From positions 1-52,679 of the forward strand of contig JAPPES010000087.1 in the NCBI GenBank assembly GCA_028824125.1: 52,679 nt of DNA. Reading direction: 5' to 3'. The notes under the pieces were generated by a model that did no database searches, was not told the DNA's origin, and saw nothing but the letters and a program-made list of their open reading frames with translations. Origin of the DNA: Candidatus Poribacteria bacterium. Lineage in GTDB: Bacteria > Poribacteria > WGA-4E > WGA-3G. Position numbers and translations under genes: made by a program. Of the stretch, positions 15,684-25,831 are shown one piece after another (position 1 is the stretch's first letter; every line of letters begins with the position of its first letter).

Positions 15684-18353
15684 TTACATTGAAACGCCTA
15701 ACAACCCCCGCGTCAACTGAAAATCTATATTTCCTTTGCCATGTAACTTTGGCGTATACCGACGTGAAGCCACCTCTACAATCAGCGCAAACATATCATC
15801 AACATCAACATTCATCAAATCCAAATCACTCCCATACCGATCATGTGTTTCAGAATCCGTTGTTACTTGGATTAGTGGCACCATTACATGCGATTGCAGC
15901 GGTGCCCCAACGACGTGTGTAAGTGCAAGTCCTACACCTGTCGATCCTAATCCGGTCAAAGTCTCTGTGGGTTGATCGGTTGGAGTTTCCATGATATGAA
16001 ACCCGTTCTTTTCAACACGTTGTCCATAAGCCAAAGTCGGCGCGGAAGCTAAGGATTCTGTCAAAAATGTGGCATTTGAAGGAACAACGACTGTCCCATC
16101 TGCAGCGGCAATTGTCGTTATCAATTGCATAAGTGCCTGTGCAACAGGTGCTGTTGCCTCACCAATAGAGGTTACCGCTATACAGAGGTGTTCCAACCCA
16201 GCATCAACAATCGGAACAGAAGGTTTATCGGCAAGTTCATCTGCAAACCAATTTTGCACTTTATCAATCACAGCATCAATCCCGCCATCTAACTGCACAC
16301 TCGCCCATCCGTAACTTTCAGGGGATATACCCAATTGTTGAATTTCATGCCGAACATGGTCATTGTGCGTCTTTTCACAGCCGTGCTCCAGAAGCAAACC
16401 GAGTGCTACCGATGGATGCGTCAGATGTCCAATCATGGTGCGGGTGTAAATTTCTTCGGAACGCCCACTTGATACCCCACACCCCTCCGTATGTGCAAGT
16501 GCCACGAAACGGGATATTCCTTGCTCTTTTCCGATCTTGTGTTCGTTGCATCGGTGCGCAATCATCTGTGCAATCTGCCCTGAGCAGAGACTTGTCGGCA
16601 AAATAAGTGCAAGTTGATCGCTGCGATGCCCGTCTACTGTTTGAAAAGCACGAAATGTGTATGCATTGATAGAAGAACTCGCTGTTTCTTCTGATGGAAT
16701 CGGTAATGGTTCACCAGCCTTAACCTCAGATGCTTCAAGCATAGGTGTTAAATCCGTAGGCCCTGTCTGTTTCCAATCACGCCACAGTGAAACTTGAGAA
16801 TGTCCCGCTTTTTCTCCCACCGACTGCTCACCCGATGCAACATTCACTGTCAAATCAAGCATATCTTCACCAAGCTGCTCCATCGGTGTCCCATCAAGAT
16901 AAGCACCTGCGTTGACATCCATATCTTTTTCAAGCATTTCGTAACGCCCCGTCGTCGTGACAATCTTAATTGTCGGCACAAAAGGAAAATTGGTAATTGA
17001 ACCGTTGCCTGTAACAAAGAAAATCATATTTGAACCCGATGCAACCTGCCCAGCGATGCTCTCCAAATCGTTGCCGGGGCTATCCATGAAATAGTATCCC
17101 GGGTTTTTCATCAATTCACTGTAATTGATGACGTAGTCAAGGCAGACATCAGGATGCCGTTTCATTGCTGCGCCGATCGATTTTATGGCGATGTTATACA
17201 GGCCACGAAAATTGTTGCCGCCAGATGGATTCCCTTCAGCAGAATGTCCATGCCATCCAACGCGTTCCTTAAATACCTCTATTGTATTAAGAAATTTCCG
17301 TGCTGTTAATAGGTCGCGCACGTTCTGCAGCAGGTATGCCTCTGCACCGATAAGTTCATCCGTTTCTGCAAGATTAGCACAACCACCATAACGGATTACC
17401 TCCTTCGCAACATAAGCAGCGAGTGGATTACCAGACACACCTGAAAAAGCATCTGAACCACCGCATTGCAACGCTATCTTGAGATTTTCCAGAGATTGTT
17501 CAGTCCGTGGAACACTATTAACTGTATCCAACCACTTATCAATTATTTCAGATCCTTTAACTAAGTTCGCATCAAAACTTCCTTCAATCCTAAAGAATTC
17601 GTGTCCGACATTATCCAGTTCATAACCTTCGCGCTGCATATATCCCTTCAACATATCGTTAGTGACTGCCTCAGTGCCGTAGTCAACAAGCAGAATCGCG
17701 CCAATATTGGGATGTACTGTAAAACCCGCGAGCGTCCGCAGCAACATGTCTATGTTATTTGGTGTTTTTTCTTCACCACCTTCAGTATGCGTCACCGAAA
17801 CGATTCCATCTATGTTAGAATAGTCTTGCGCCCTGTCCGAACATCTATCCACAAGTTTTTTTGCGAAGCCAGAGGTGCGTGACGTTGTTCCCATCACAAC
17901 GATGTAGTTCCGCGTGCCAACGCCACGATTTCCCGGACGTCTATAACCCCCAAAATTACGTTTCTCTGGATATCGTTCCAGTTGCTTCCCTGGACTAAAC
18001 TCTGCTTCATCTAAAACATAAGGCACTATCACATCGGAAAAGTTAGGATTTGATGGCAATTCAAAATTTAGATTTCTAATCGACAACGAATCTATCATCT
18101 TCTGATTGCAAACATAATCACCAGGGGCGATGGGACGTGAAGCATAACCGAAAGGCAATCCCCAGGATAATAATGCGGATCCCTCTGCCATCGGTTGGAT
18201 AGCGAAGCGATGCCCTTCTAACACAGTATGGGATAAAATAAACTGTTCGCTGTTGTGTCGAATCTGCGTTCCGCCATTCAATTTCTGTGTGGCAATAGCA
18301 ACGTTATCATTTGGTGCTGGTAACCGTGCAACATTTATAAAATTATGTATCAT
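15684..18353 (-). CDS. UxaA-family hydro-lyase (altronate/galactarate dehydratase-like), internally duplicated
   Basis: An 889-residue protein, much longer than typical UxaA (about 490-550). ATG 18353 is chosen over TTG 18365 because GGGAGG lies 5 bases before it. An N-terminal SAF-like domain (about 1-100) precedes a full UxaA core (about 135-540) with RGVGTRNYIVV, CGGSDAFSG, LAETDELIGAEA, GNPSGGNNFRG and MDSPGNDLESIAGQ. Residues about 555-889 are a second, shorter UxaA-like copy with HTEGCG and LEHGCEKTHND. In the first copy the matching positions read HTEGGE and DYGTE, so these cysteines remain only in the second copy, which in turn lacks the GGSD/GNPSGG centre. The family dehydrates sugar acids with a metal ion; the substrate here is unknown. 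Confidence 0.85.
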   Translation of the reverse strand: MIHNFINVARLPAPNDNVAIATQKLNGGTQIRHNSEQFILSHTVLEGHRFAIQPMAEGSALLSWGLPFGYASRPIAPGDYVCNQKMIDSLSIRNLNFELPSNPNFSDVIVPYVLDEAEFSPGKQLERYPEKRNFGGYRRPGNRGVGTRNYIVVMGTTSRTSGFAKKLVDRCSDRAQDYSNIDGIVSVTHTEGGEEKTPNNIDMLLRTLAGFTVHPNIGAILLVDYGTEAVTNDMLKGYMQREGYELDNVGHEFFRIEGSFDANLVKGSEIIDKWLDTVNSVPRTEQSLENLKIALQCGGSDAFSGVSGNPLAAYVAKEVIRYGGCANLAETDELIGAEAYLLQNVRDLLTARKFLNTIEVFKERVGWHGHSAEGNPSGGNNFRGLYNIAIKSIGAAMKRHPDVCLDYVINYSELMKNPGYYFMDSPGNDLESIAGQVASGSNMIFFVTGNGSITNFPFVPTIKIVTTTGRYEMLEKDMDVNAGAYLDGTPMEQLGEDMLDLTVNVASGEQSVGEKAGHSQVSLWRDWKQTGPTDLTPMLEASEVKAGEPLPIPSEETASSSINAYTFRAFQTVDGHRSDQLALILPTSLCSGQIAQMIAHRCNEHKIGKEQGISRFVALAHTEGCGVSSGRSEEIYTRTMIGHLTHPSVALGLLLEHGCEKTHNDHVRHEIQQLGISPESYGWASVQLDGGIDAVIDKVQNWFADELADKPSVPIVDAGLEHLCIAVTSIGEATAPVAQALMQLITTIAAADGTVVVPSNATFLTESLASAPTLAYGQRVEKNGFHIMETPTDQPTETLTGLGSTGVGLALTHVVGAPLQSHVMVPLIQVTTDSETHDRYGSDLDLMNVDVDDMFALIVEVASRRYTPKLHGKGNIDFQLTRGLLGVSM

Positions 18354-18375
18354 AGAACCTCCCAAGACAACTACC

Positions 18376-18945
18376 TTAACGGCGATAGATACTCACCTCA
18401 ATAGCATCTTTTTTCACCCACGGTAGGTTAATCTCAAACCAATGTGTTTCAGACTCATAATGTGCGCGAACGTGTTCAAGATAATCCGCCATAGAATCTG
18501 CACCGATGCCGACATTATCTGCCAATACAGTCGCTGGGTTAGTCAATTGCGGTTCAATCGCCTGGAAACATGGGAAATAATTGTCAAAGTTGTTGTCAAG
18601 CAGCAAAAAGTCTACAGGTTCTTGAATGCTTTTGAGCACCTCTTGCGCATCACCGATACGTGAATCAACGAGGTCCGCCACGCCAGCGCGTTCAAAATTG
18701 GCACGCGCTTGACCTGCTCGATTCGCATCTATCTCAATTGTTATTAAGCGTCCAGTACCAGCAGCTTTTAACACCCTTAACATCCATAAACCTGAATATC
18801 CGATAGCAGTCCCGCATTCAACAATCAGCGATGGTTTTGCTTTTTCTACCCAGTCCGCGAGAAATTGCGCTTTTTCCGGTCCTAACATCGGAATTCTCAC
18901 TTCTCTACACTGTGCCTCAACCTCTTGTAACACTTGATCAAACAT
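18376..18945 (-). CDS. SAM-dependent O-methyltransferase (family 3 type)
   Basis: A 189-residue protein. ATG 18945 is preferred over an extension to 19011 because GGAGG lies six bases upstream. Features of the class I O-methyltransferase fold: SLIVECGTAIGYSGLWML (SAM motif I, about 38-55), LITIEID (motif II acidic loop), VDFLLLDNN (about 110, metal-site region) and VLADNVG. This resembles catechol/caffeoyl-CoA O-methyltransferases, which transfer methyl groups from SAM to a hydroxyl near a divalent metal. The acceptor is unknown. It lies 22 bases upstream of the UxaA-family gene on the same strand, so the two probably form an operon. Confidence 0.82.
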   Translation of the reverse strand: MFDQVLQEVEAQCREVRIPMLGPEKAQFLADWVEKAKPSLIVECGTAIGYSGLWMLRVLKAAGTGRLITIEIDANRAGQARANFERAGVADLVDSRIGDAQEVLKSIQEPVDFLLLDNNFDNYFPCFQAIEPQLTNPATVLADNVGIGADSMADYLEHVRAHYESETHWFEINLPWVKKDAIEVSIYRR

Positions 18946-19140
18946 ACAATCCTCCACAGTTTTAATGCCCAAAACGTATTGATTCTGATAAAAGATGAGA
19001 TAATCATACACGAAAAATGTATTAGGGTCAAGTCTTAGGCGTGAAAGTTTAATTCTAATATTTGTAAAAAAACAAAAAATTTGAAACCGAATCTATTGTT
19101 AGGTGTGTATTAAGTAGGTAAGCACTTCCGGAGGTGCCTG

Positions 19141-19749
19141 ATGCTTGAATTAGATGATGAATTAATGCAGCGCTTTCAAAAAGGCGATGAAGACGCGTTT
19201 AACCGCTTAGCACGTCGACATCAGCAGCCGTTGATCAATTTTATCGCCAGGTTTACTGGGGATAGGGATAACGCTGAAGACTTGGCACAGGAGACGTTTA
19301 TCCGCATGTATAAAGCGGCGAATCGTTACAAACCCGGCCGTGCTCAGTTTAAAACATGGATGTATTTAATTGCCAAAAGGTTGTGTATGAATGAAATACG
19401 GAACAGAGGTCGCCGAGACCGTTTTCGTGTTGATAATATTGCGACAAACGATAAAGCCTATAGTGCAAACGACGAGCAAATTGACCTCATCGCAACCGCC
19501 CCGGCAGATGCCGCTTTTCAACCGGAAGTCGCACTTGAACGTAAGGAACTCCGCGACGCAATCCAAAAAGCAATCGCTGAATTGCCAGAACAGTATCGGT
19601 TTCCACTCATCCTGCGGGATATCCAAGGATTAAGTTATGAGGAAATCAGTAAAATACTTGAATTGCGAAGCGGAACAACTAAATCGCGTATCAACAGAGC
19701 GCGATTAATGCTTAAAGACAAACTAAAACCATTTATGGAGTTATTATGA
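19141..19749 (+). CDS. ECF-type RNA polymerase sigma factor
   Basis: A 202-residue sigma-70-family protein with CGGAGGTG before ATG 19141. Region 2 (about 22-90) includes DRDNAEDLAQETFIRMYKAA and FKTWMYLIAKRLCMNEIRNR; region 4 (about 140-195) includes LPEQYRFPLILRDIQGLSYE and the helix-turn-helix GTTKSRINRARLMLK. It should direct RNA polymerase to stress or envelope promoters. Its stop codon overlaps the start of the anti-sigma gene (ATGA), indicating translational coupling. An HtrA-like gene follows, an order reminiscent of rpoE-rseA-mucD sets. Confidence 0.93.
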   Translation: MLELDDELMQRFQKGDEDAFNRLARRHQQPLINFIARFTGDRDNAEDLAQETFIRMYKAANRYKPGRAQFKTWMYLIAKRLCMNEIRNRGRRDRFRVDNIATNDKAYSANDEQIDLIATAPADAAFQPEVALERKELRDAIQKAIAELPEQYRFPLILRDIQGLSYEEISKILELRSGTTKSRINRARLMLKDKLKPFMELL

Positions 19750-20303
19750 ACTGCTTACAGGCTGAAGAAAACTTTTCTGCACATTTAGAAGATGCGCTTG
19801 ATTATCAAACGTTACAACGTTTTGAGTCTCATATTGCGGAATGCCCGACGTGCCAGCGTGAGTACGCCCGATTCAGCGAATCTGTTAAAGTATCACAGCA
19901 ATTGCCGCAGATTGAACCTTCACCCTATTTTATTCCGACATTGCAGCAACGCCTCGCCGAAGAACAGCGTGGGACACTTTCCTTCTGGCAACGGCTGCAA
20001 GGTATTTTCAACATGCCCAAATGGGCCCTCAGCGGCGTGATGGTATTACTTTTGATTACTGGTACAGCTACATTCCTATACCATAACGATTGGTTTAATG
20101 GCGAAATTGATCCATCAAATGAGCAGATTAGTACACCGCGTGCTGGACTTTCTTCTGGATCACCATCTCTCAACAATCAATTTCTACCGCGCGCTTCTGG
20201 ATCATCCGATTTCTCAAATACAATTTCCGCTCAACCGATGCAACAACACTATACCTTAAAGCGAGTAAGTTACTCCACTGTATCGACTGGGGGCGGATTA
20301 TAG
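19746..20303 (+). CDS. Zinc-finger anti-sigma factor
   Basis: A 185-residue protein with an N-terminal ZAS motif H-x3-C-x2-C (His 29, Cys 33, Cys 36 in HIAECPTC), a basic linker, one membrane helix (about 96-113, WALSGVMVLLLITGTATFLY) and a low-complexity Ser/Gly-rich outer tail. This is the layout of membrane anti-sigma factors that hold an ECF sigma factor in the cytoplasm until an envelope signal triggers release. It overlaps the sigma gene by 4 bases. The outer part has no recognisable sensor fold. Confidence 0.88.
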   Translation: MNCLQAEENFSAHLEDALDYQTLQRFESHIAECPTCQREYARFSESVKVSQQLPQIEPSPYFIPTLQQRLAEEQRGTLSFWQRLQGIFNMPKWALSGVMVLLLITGTATFLYHNDWFNGEIDPSNEQISTPRAGLSSGSPSLNNQFLPRASGSSDFSNTISAQPMQQHYTLKRVSYSTVSTGGGL

Positions 20304-20357
20304 TTCTTTGGTATGAATATCTACAAAACAGACCACTACATTAATGAGGATAAATAA

Positions 20358-21473
20358 ATGATTCTCGAAAATTTAAAACAGAATGAAAATAAAAACACGA
20401 AATTTTCTATTCTATACAAGTTACTTGGTATAAGTGTGTTTATTTTTCTTATCTGCGCCATAACACCAAGTTTTGGGCAGGAAAATGTGTTACAGCTGCT
20501 TGAAAAAGAATTCAAAAAAGTTGTTACCACTGCCCGTCCTGCTGTTGTCAAAGTCATTGCATCACAAAATACATCCGGACAATTACCTCCCGACATAATT
20601 AAAATAATTCCGCATAAATCCGGACAATTACCTCCCGACATAATTAAAATAATTCCTCGCGAAAACATCAGTTCTGGCATTATTCTTGATAAGCACGGAC
20701 ACATTGCTACAACTACTTTTGATATAACGCCCAACAAGATTGAAGTTGTCTTCAATAATAACAAGAAAGTTGCAGCAAAAATCATCGGGATGGACGCTCT
20801 GACCGATCTTGTTGTGCTTAAGGCGGATAACAAATTATCCATGCAAGTAAAAAAAGGTGATTCCGATAAAATTGACATGGGTTCATGGGTTTTTACAATT
20901 GGGAGTTCACAGGGCGAACATCCAATCGTATCATTCGGTATTGTAAGCGGTCGGGAAACCTTACCCGCCCACCCTTGCGCTGAACTCATTAAAATCAACG
21001 CACCTGTTTCTCCGGGGAATAGTGGTGGAGCAATTGTAAACACTTCGGGAGAAGTAGTCGGAATGATTCTCGCTGTCCTTACTGAACCTAACGATTGGCA
21101 TCCACTTCAACTGCAGCTTCCGATGCAGATGTGGAATAGTCAGAACATTACTTTTGCAGTACCAATTGAAACAGTTAAATCCGTTGCTACCGAAATTATA
21201 AAACATGGCAAGGTGCCGCGTGGTTGGCTTGGTGTTGATATTGAAATAAGTGATTTTGGAGTTTATGTTAAGCGTGTCGTAGAAGATAGTCCAGCACACA
21301 AAAGCGGGATTTTGCCTAAGGATATTATTCTTGAATATAATAATACGCCTGTAACAAACTATCTCGAACTTTTGAGACGTGTTGGAACCGCATCACCGAA
21401 TACTAAAATCATTCTAAAAATCAATAGGAATGGGCGCGAGCAAAATTATACTATCAAACTCGGTGAACGGTAG
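20358..21473 (+). CDS. HtrA/DegP-like protein with PDZ domain, catalytic His replaced
   Basis: A 371-residue protein with an N-terminal signal/anchor helix (about 22-42), a trypsin-like domain (about 50-270) and one PDZ domain (about 285-370, GWLGVDIEIS ... AHKSGILPKDIILEYNN). The serine motif GNSGG (Ser 222) and the aspartate in DALTDLVVLK (Asp 150) are present. The position of the histidine in the usual TNNHVV reads TTTFDI, with Phe 121 instead of His. Proteolysis is therefore unlikely, and a sensing or chaperone role is possible. A tandem 15-residue repeat sits at about 73-102. It lies 54 bases downstream of the anti-sigma gene, so it may act on or be controlled by that pair. Confidence 0.85.
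   Translation: MILENLKQNENKNTKFSILYKLLGISVFIFLICAITPSFGQENVLQLLEKEFKKVVTTARPAVVKVIASQNTSGQLPPDIIKIIPHKSGQLPPDIIKIIPRENISSGIILDKHGHIATTTFDITPNKIEVVFNNNKKVAAKIIGMDALTDLVVLKADNKLSMQVKKGDSDKIDMGSWVFTIGSSQGEHPIVSFGIVSGRETLPAHPCAELIKINAPVSPGNSGGAIVNTSGEVVGMILAVLTEPNDWHPLQLQLPMQMWNSQNITFAVPIETVKSVATEIIKHGKVPRGWLGVDIEISDFGVYVKRVVEDSPAHKSGILPKDIILEYNNTPVTNYLELLRRVGTASPNTKIILKINRNGREQNYTIKLGER
20573..20656 (+). repeat. Tandem 45-bp duplication inside the HtrA-like gene
   Basis: A 39-base stretch beginning ATCCGGACAATTACC is repeated exactly with a period of 45 bases (20573-20611 and 20618-20656). It duplicates SGQLPPDIIKIIP in frame, immediately before the first strand of the protease-like domain. The exact match indicates a recent event. 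Confidence 0.9.
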
Positions 21474-21486
21474 CGTTTTGGTGCTA

Positions 21487-22545
21487 CTACTTTAATCGAT
21501 TAAACTCCGTTAAATATGTACGCGCAATATCCTTATTTCCCTTGATTATCAACAGGTTTTCACTGTTTCTCGTTTCAGCATTCTTAGAGAAGTTATACGA
21601 ACCTGTGATCACTGTTTCTTCGTCGATAATAATCACCTTGTGATGCATTGTTCCCGAACTTCTATCTACCCGAACCGGTATTCCCGCCTTCTGCATCGGT
21701 TCATATTCAGAATACGCATTCAGTCCACTTTCATCAAATAGTCCGCCCATTGTAATTCCCAACTGAAAACGATCGCGCATTGCTTTTCCAAGTTTATCGT
21801 GTGTAAATGAAAACGCCATAAAATAAATTGACTTTTTTGCTGACGTGATCTCCTTCAATAAGGGTGAAATCGTGTCGTTTTCTGGCGCGAAATAAGTTGA
21901 AATCTGTGTGCCATCGTTAAGGGTAATATGAGGAAATGGGATATGCGGATCCGATGACCTATCCAACTTTGCTGTGATAAACATTTCCTGAAATTCTTGT
22001 GTGAAGTTATACGCAAGCGGGACTGAATCTATCCAGATAACGTTGTTGTTGTTCTTGTAGGTGCCATTGTGTGTCGGATTATAAGAACCTGTCCACACAT
22101 ACTGTTCGTCAATCACGATAAATTTGTGGTGCATATATCCCTCATTGTCTCCATCGTCTCGAACAGAAACGCCTTCATCTTGCAACCGCTCAATTTCTCC
22201 TTGATCCGCATTGTCATTCTCAGTAAAGATGCGAACACTCACACCACGAGCGTGTGCATCAATTAAAGCATCCGCTACCGGCACAGAATCGAGATTGTAG
22301 AGTGCTGCATCAACTCGTTTTTTGGCAAAACTCAGTTTTGTGACAAGTCGCTTTTCTAAAGAATAAGCTTTACCATCTACTTTGCTGAAGTATACCTCCC
22401 ATGATCCTTCTCCGGTTGTAGGATAAGGTTTGTCCTTGAAATGCCTGATTGCAAACCCGATCGCAACGGCAACCGCTAAAATAAGAAAAAACGGCACAAA
22501 CCGTGAATTTCTACTCTTGGGTGGTGCCGTTGAAGCATTATTCAT
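21487..22545 (-). CDS. Phospholipase D-like protein with two HKD motifs, membrane-anchored
   Basis: A 352-residue protein with an N-terminal membrane helix (about 16-32) and two PLD half-sites: HHKFIVIDEQYVWTGSYN (about 140) and HHKVIIIDEETVITGSYNFS (about 310), each with H-x-K-x4-D. Paired HKD motifs form one active site for phosphodiester transfer; members include phospholipases, cardiolipin synthases and Nuc-like nucleases. The short length and SYN motifs most resemble bacterial PLD-like nucleases or endonucleases, but the substrate cannot be told. ATG 22545 has GGAG upstream. It converges with the HtrA-like gene, 13 bases apart. Confidence 0.85.
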   Translation of the reverse strand: MNNASTAPPKSRNSRFVPFFLILAVAVAIGFAIRHFKDKPYPTTGEGSWEVYFSKVDGKAYSLEKRLVTKLSFAKKRVDAALYNLDSVPVADALIDAHARGVSVRIFTENDNADQGEIERLQDEGVSVRDDGDNEGYMHHKFIVIDEQYVWTGSYNPTHNGTYKNNNNVIWIDSVPLAYNFTQEFQEMFITAKLDRSSDPHIPFPHITLNDGTQISTYFAPENDTISPLLKEITSAKKSIYFMAFSFTHDKLGKAMRDRFQLGITMGGLFDESGLNAYSEYEPMQKAGIPVRVDRSSGTMHHKVIIIDEETVITGSYNFSKNAETRNSENLLIIKGNKDIARTYLTEFNRLK

Positions 22546-22563
22546 ATTTATGACTCCATTATC

Positions 22564-22846
22564 ATGCGGGACTTACGCATTCCCCTCTTGAATGAAGATT
22601 AAAAAATAAATTGGGTAGTTTAGCGAGGTTAGGAAGAAATCAACGGTATGAATGCCATTTAGGCATTCCCCGCCTCGCCAGCAGAGATGTACACCTGCTG
22701 CTGGCGAGGTTTCCTAACCTCGCCCCTTACCGAAATATTTATTTAAACTTCATATAAGGGGGGTTAAAAGGGTGCTATTTCAGCGATCTAACCCCTAAAT
22801 CCCCCTTATCAAGGGACTTTAAGACAAAATGCGTAAGTCCTGTCAT
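22564..22846. repeat. MITE-like element with GGACTTACGCATT ends
   Basis: The gap 22546-22855 is almost wholly this element. Its left end (GGACTTACGCATT, 22569-22581) is inverted at the right end (AATGCGTAAGTCC, 22828-22840). Inside are a copy of the AAATCAACGGTATGAAT repeat (22637-22653), a CCTCGCCAGCAG/CTGCTGGCGAGG palindrome and a long GGGGGTTAAAA/TTTAACCCC-type stem near the right end. A shorter relative lies at 34760-34880. No coding potential. Confidence 0.75.
22637..22653. repeat. AAATCAACGGTATGAAT copy
   Basis: One arm of the dispersed family, followed by GCCATTTAGGCATTCCCC as in the 14400 copy; embedded in the MITE at 22564-22846. Confidence 0.8.
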
Positions 22847-22855
22847 GGTCAATTT

Positions 22856-23746
22856 TTACACGCCCCACCTGCGCCGCGATTCCTCTAACGATTCAATCTC
22901 AGCATCTTTCCGTTTCCAAGCATAATGTCCTTTTGGATTTTTACCTATCCATCGTTCATCGATCGGTTCAGCAGCAAGCTGATAACGGGTATCTGCTGTA
23001 ATCCGAATTTTGTCAGATGTGTTGACGAGAGACGCATGCATGAGAAACATACTGAAAATGATAACGTCTCCAGCTGAAAACGATGTTGTTGCCCAATGTC
23101 CACCAAATTTTTCCACTATCTCAAGTGGATCATCGCTAAAATGTCCTTTAATCAAGTCACGGTCAACATCTGCTTGTCCATAAGTTTCCCGTACTTTTTC
23201 AAATCGGTTGGAACCGAGACAAAAGACAATCGGCCCCATATCCAAAGAGACATCACCAAAAGGAGTCCAGCAGGAATAAAGGTTTTTTGTGCCTCTCCCC
23301 ATAAAGACAACATCATAATGAATTGGTGAACCTGAACCGGGGCCAGCAGTGCGAAGCCATTTGAAATCAAATGTCCGCGCCTCACCGCCGAGAAAATGCT
23401 TGAAAAAACCCATTATCGGCGCACCTTCAACGACTGCATTAAATGCAGGCAGCTGCGTTAGGGGTTTATTTCCCATTGATCCAGTTGATGTCGGTTCAGG
23501 ATAATCAGGGTTGAAGGTGCCATCCATTAACGGTGTATCCGGAGCAAGCATCCCTTTCGCTGCCAGCTTCTCCAGAATTGCTCGGCGCGCAGCAAGCACT
23601 GTCTCTTTGTCGTGTAGCCCACGGATTAATAAATACCCATCTTCTGCCATCCGTTCATGCAACGCACCTGGATTGTCCAATATGTCATTACTATCTCGTA
23701 AATCGGTGCTAACTTCTATCTCCTGATGCAAAAAAGGCAGTTTCAT
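22856..23746 (-). CDS. Phytanoyl-CoA dioxygenase (PhyH) family protein
   Basis: A 296-residue Fe(II)/2-oxoglutarate-dependent dioxygenase. The iron ligands are HxD at His 143/Asp 145 (SPIHYDVVF) and His 237 (FLMHASL), with Arg 248 (KIRIT) placed to bind 2-oxoglutarate. Such enzymes hydroxylate diverse small molecules; the substrate here is unknown. The start follows the stop of the upstream FGE-sialidase gene by one base, with GAGGAAG in the end of that gene serving as ribosome site, so the two are translated together. PhyH families are expanded in sponge-symbiont Poribacteria (recalled, not checked). Confidence 0.85.
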   Translation of the reverse strand: MKLPFLHQEIEVSTDLRDSNDILDNPGALHERMAEDGYLLIRGLHDKETVLAARRAILEKLAAKGMLAPDTPLMDGTFNPDYPEPTSTGSMGNKPLTQLPAFNAVVEGAPIMGFFKHFLGGEARTFDFKWLRTAGPGSGSPIHYDVVFMGRGTKNLYSCWTPFGDVSLDMGPIVFCLGSNRFEKVRETYGQADVDRDLIKGHFSDDPLEIVEKFGGHWATTSFSAGDVIIFSMFLMHASLVNTSDKIRITADTRYQLAAEPIDERWIGKNPKGHYAWKRKDAEIESLEESRRRWGV

Positions 23747-23747
23747 C

Positions 23748-25778
<2,031 letters not shown>

Positions 25779-25831
25779 AATCTTCTCGTTTCGGAGTTTA
25801 TATCGTAAGTCATAGACTGGTTGAAATTCTA

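Noticed and set aside
20336-21043. Minus-strand open frame of 235 residues
   Set aside because: It is antisense to the HtrA-like gene, and the repeated block within it is only the image of the 45-bp duplication.
21470-21487. Short GTAGC/GCTAC stem between convergent genes as a terminator
   Set aside because: The stem is only five pairs and the following T-rich stretch is weak, so it is not called.
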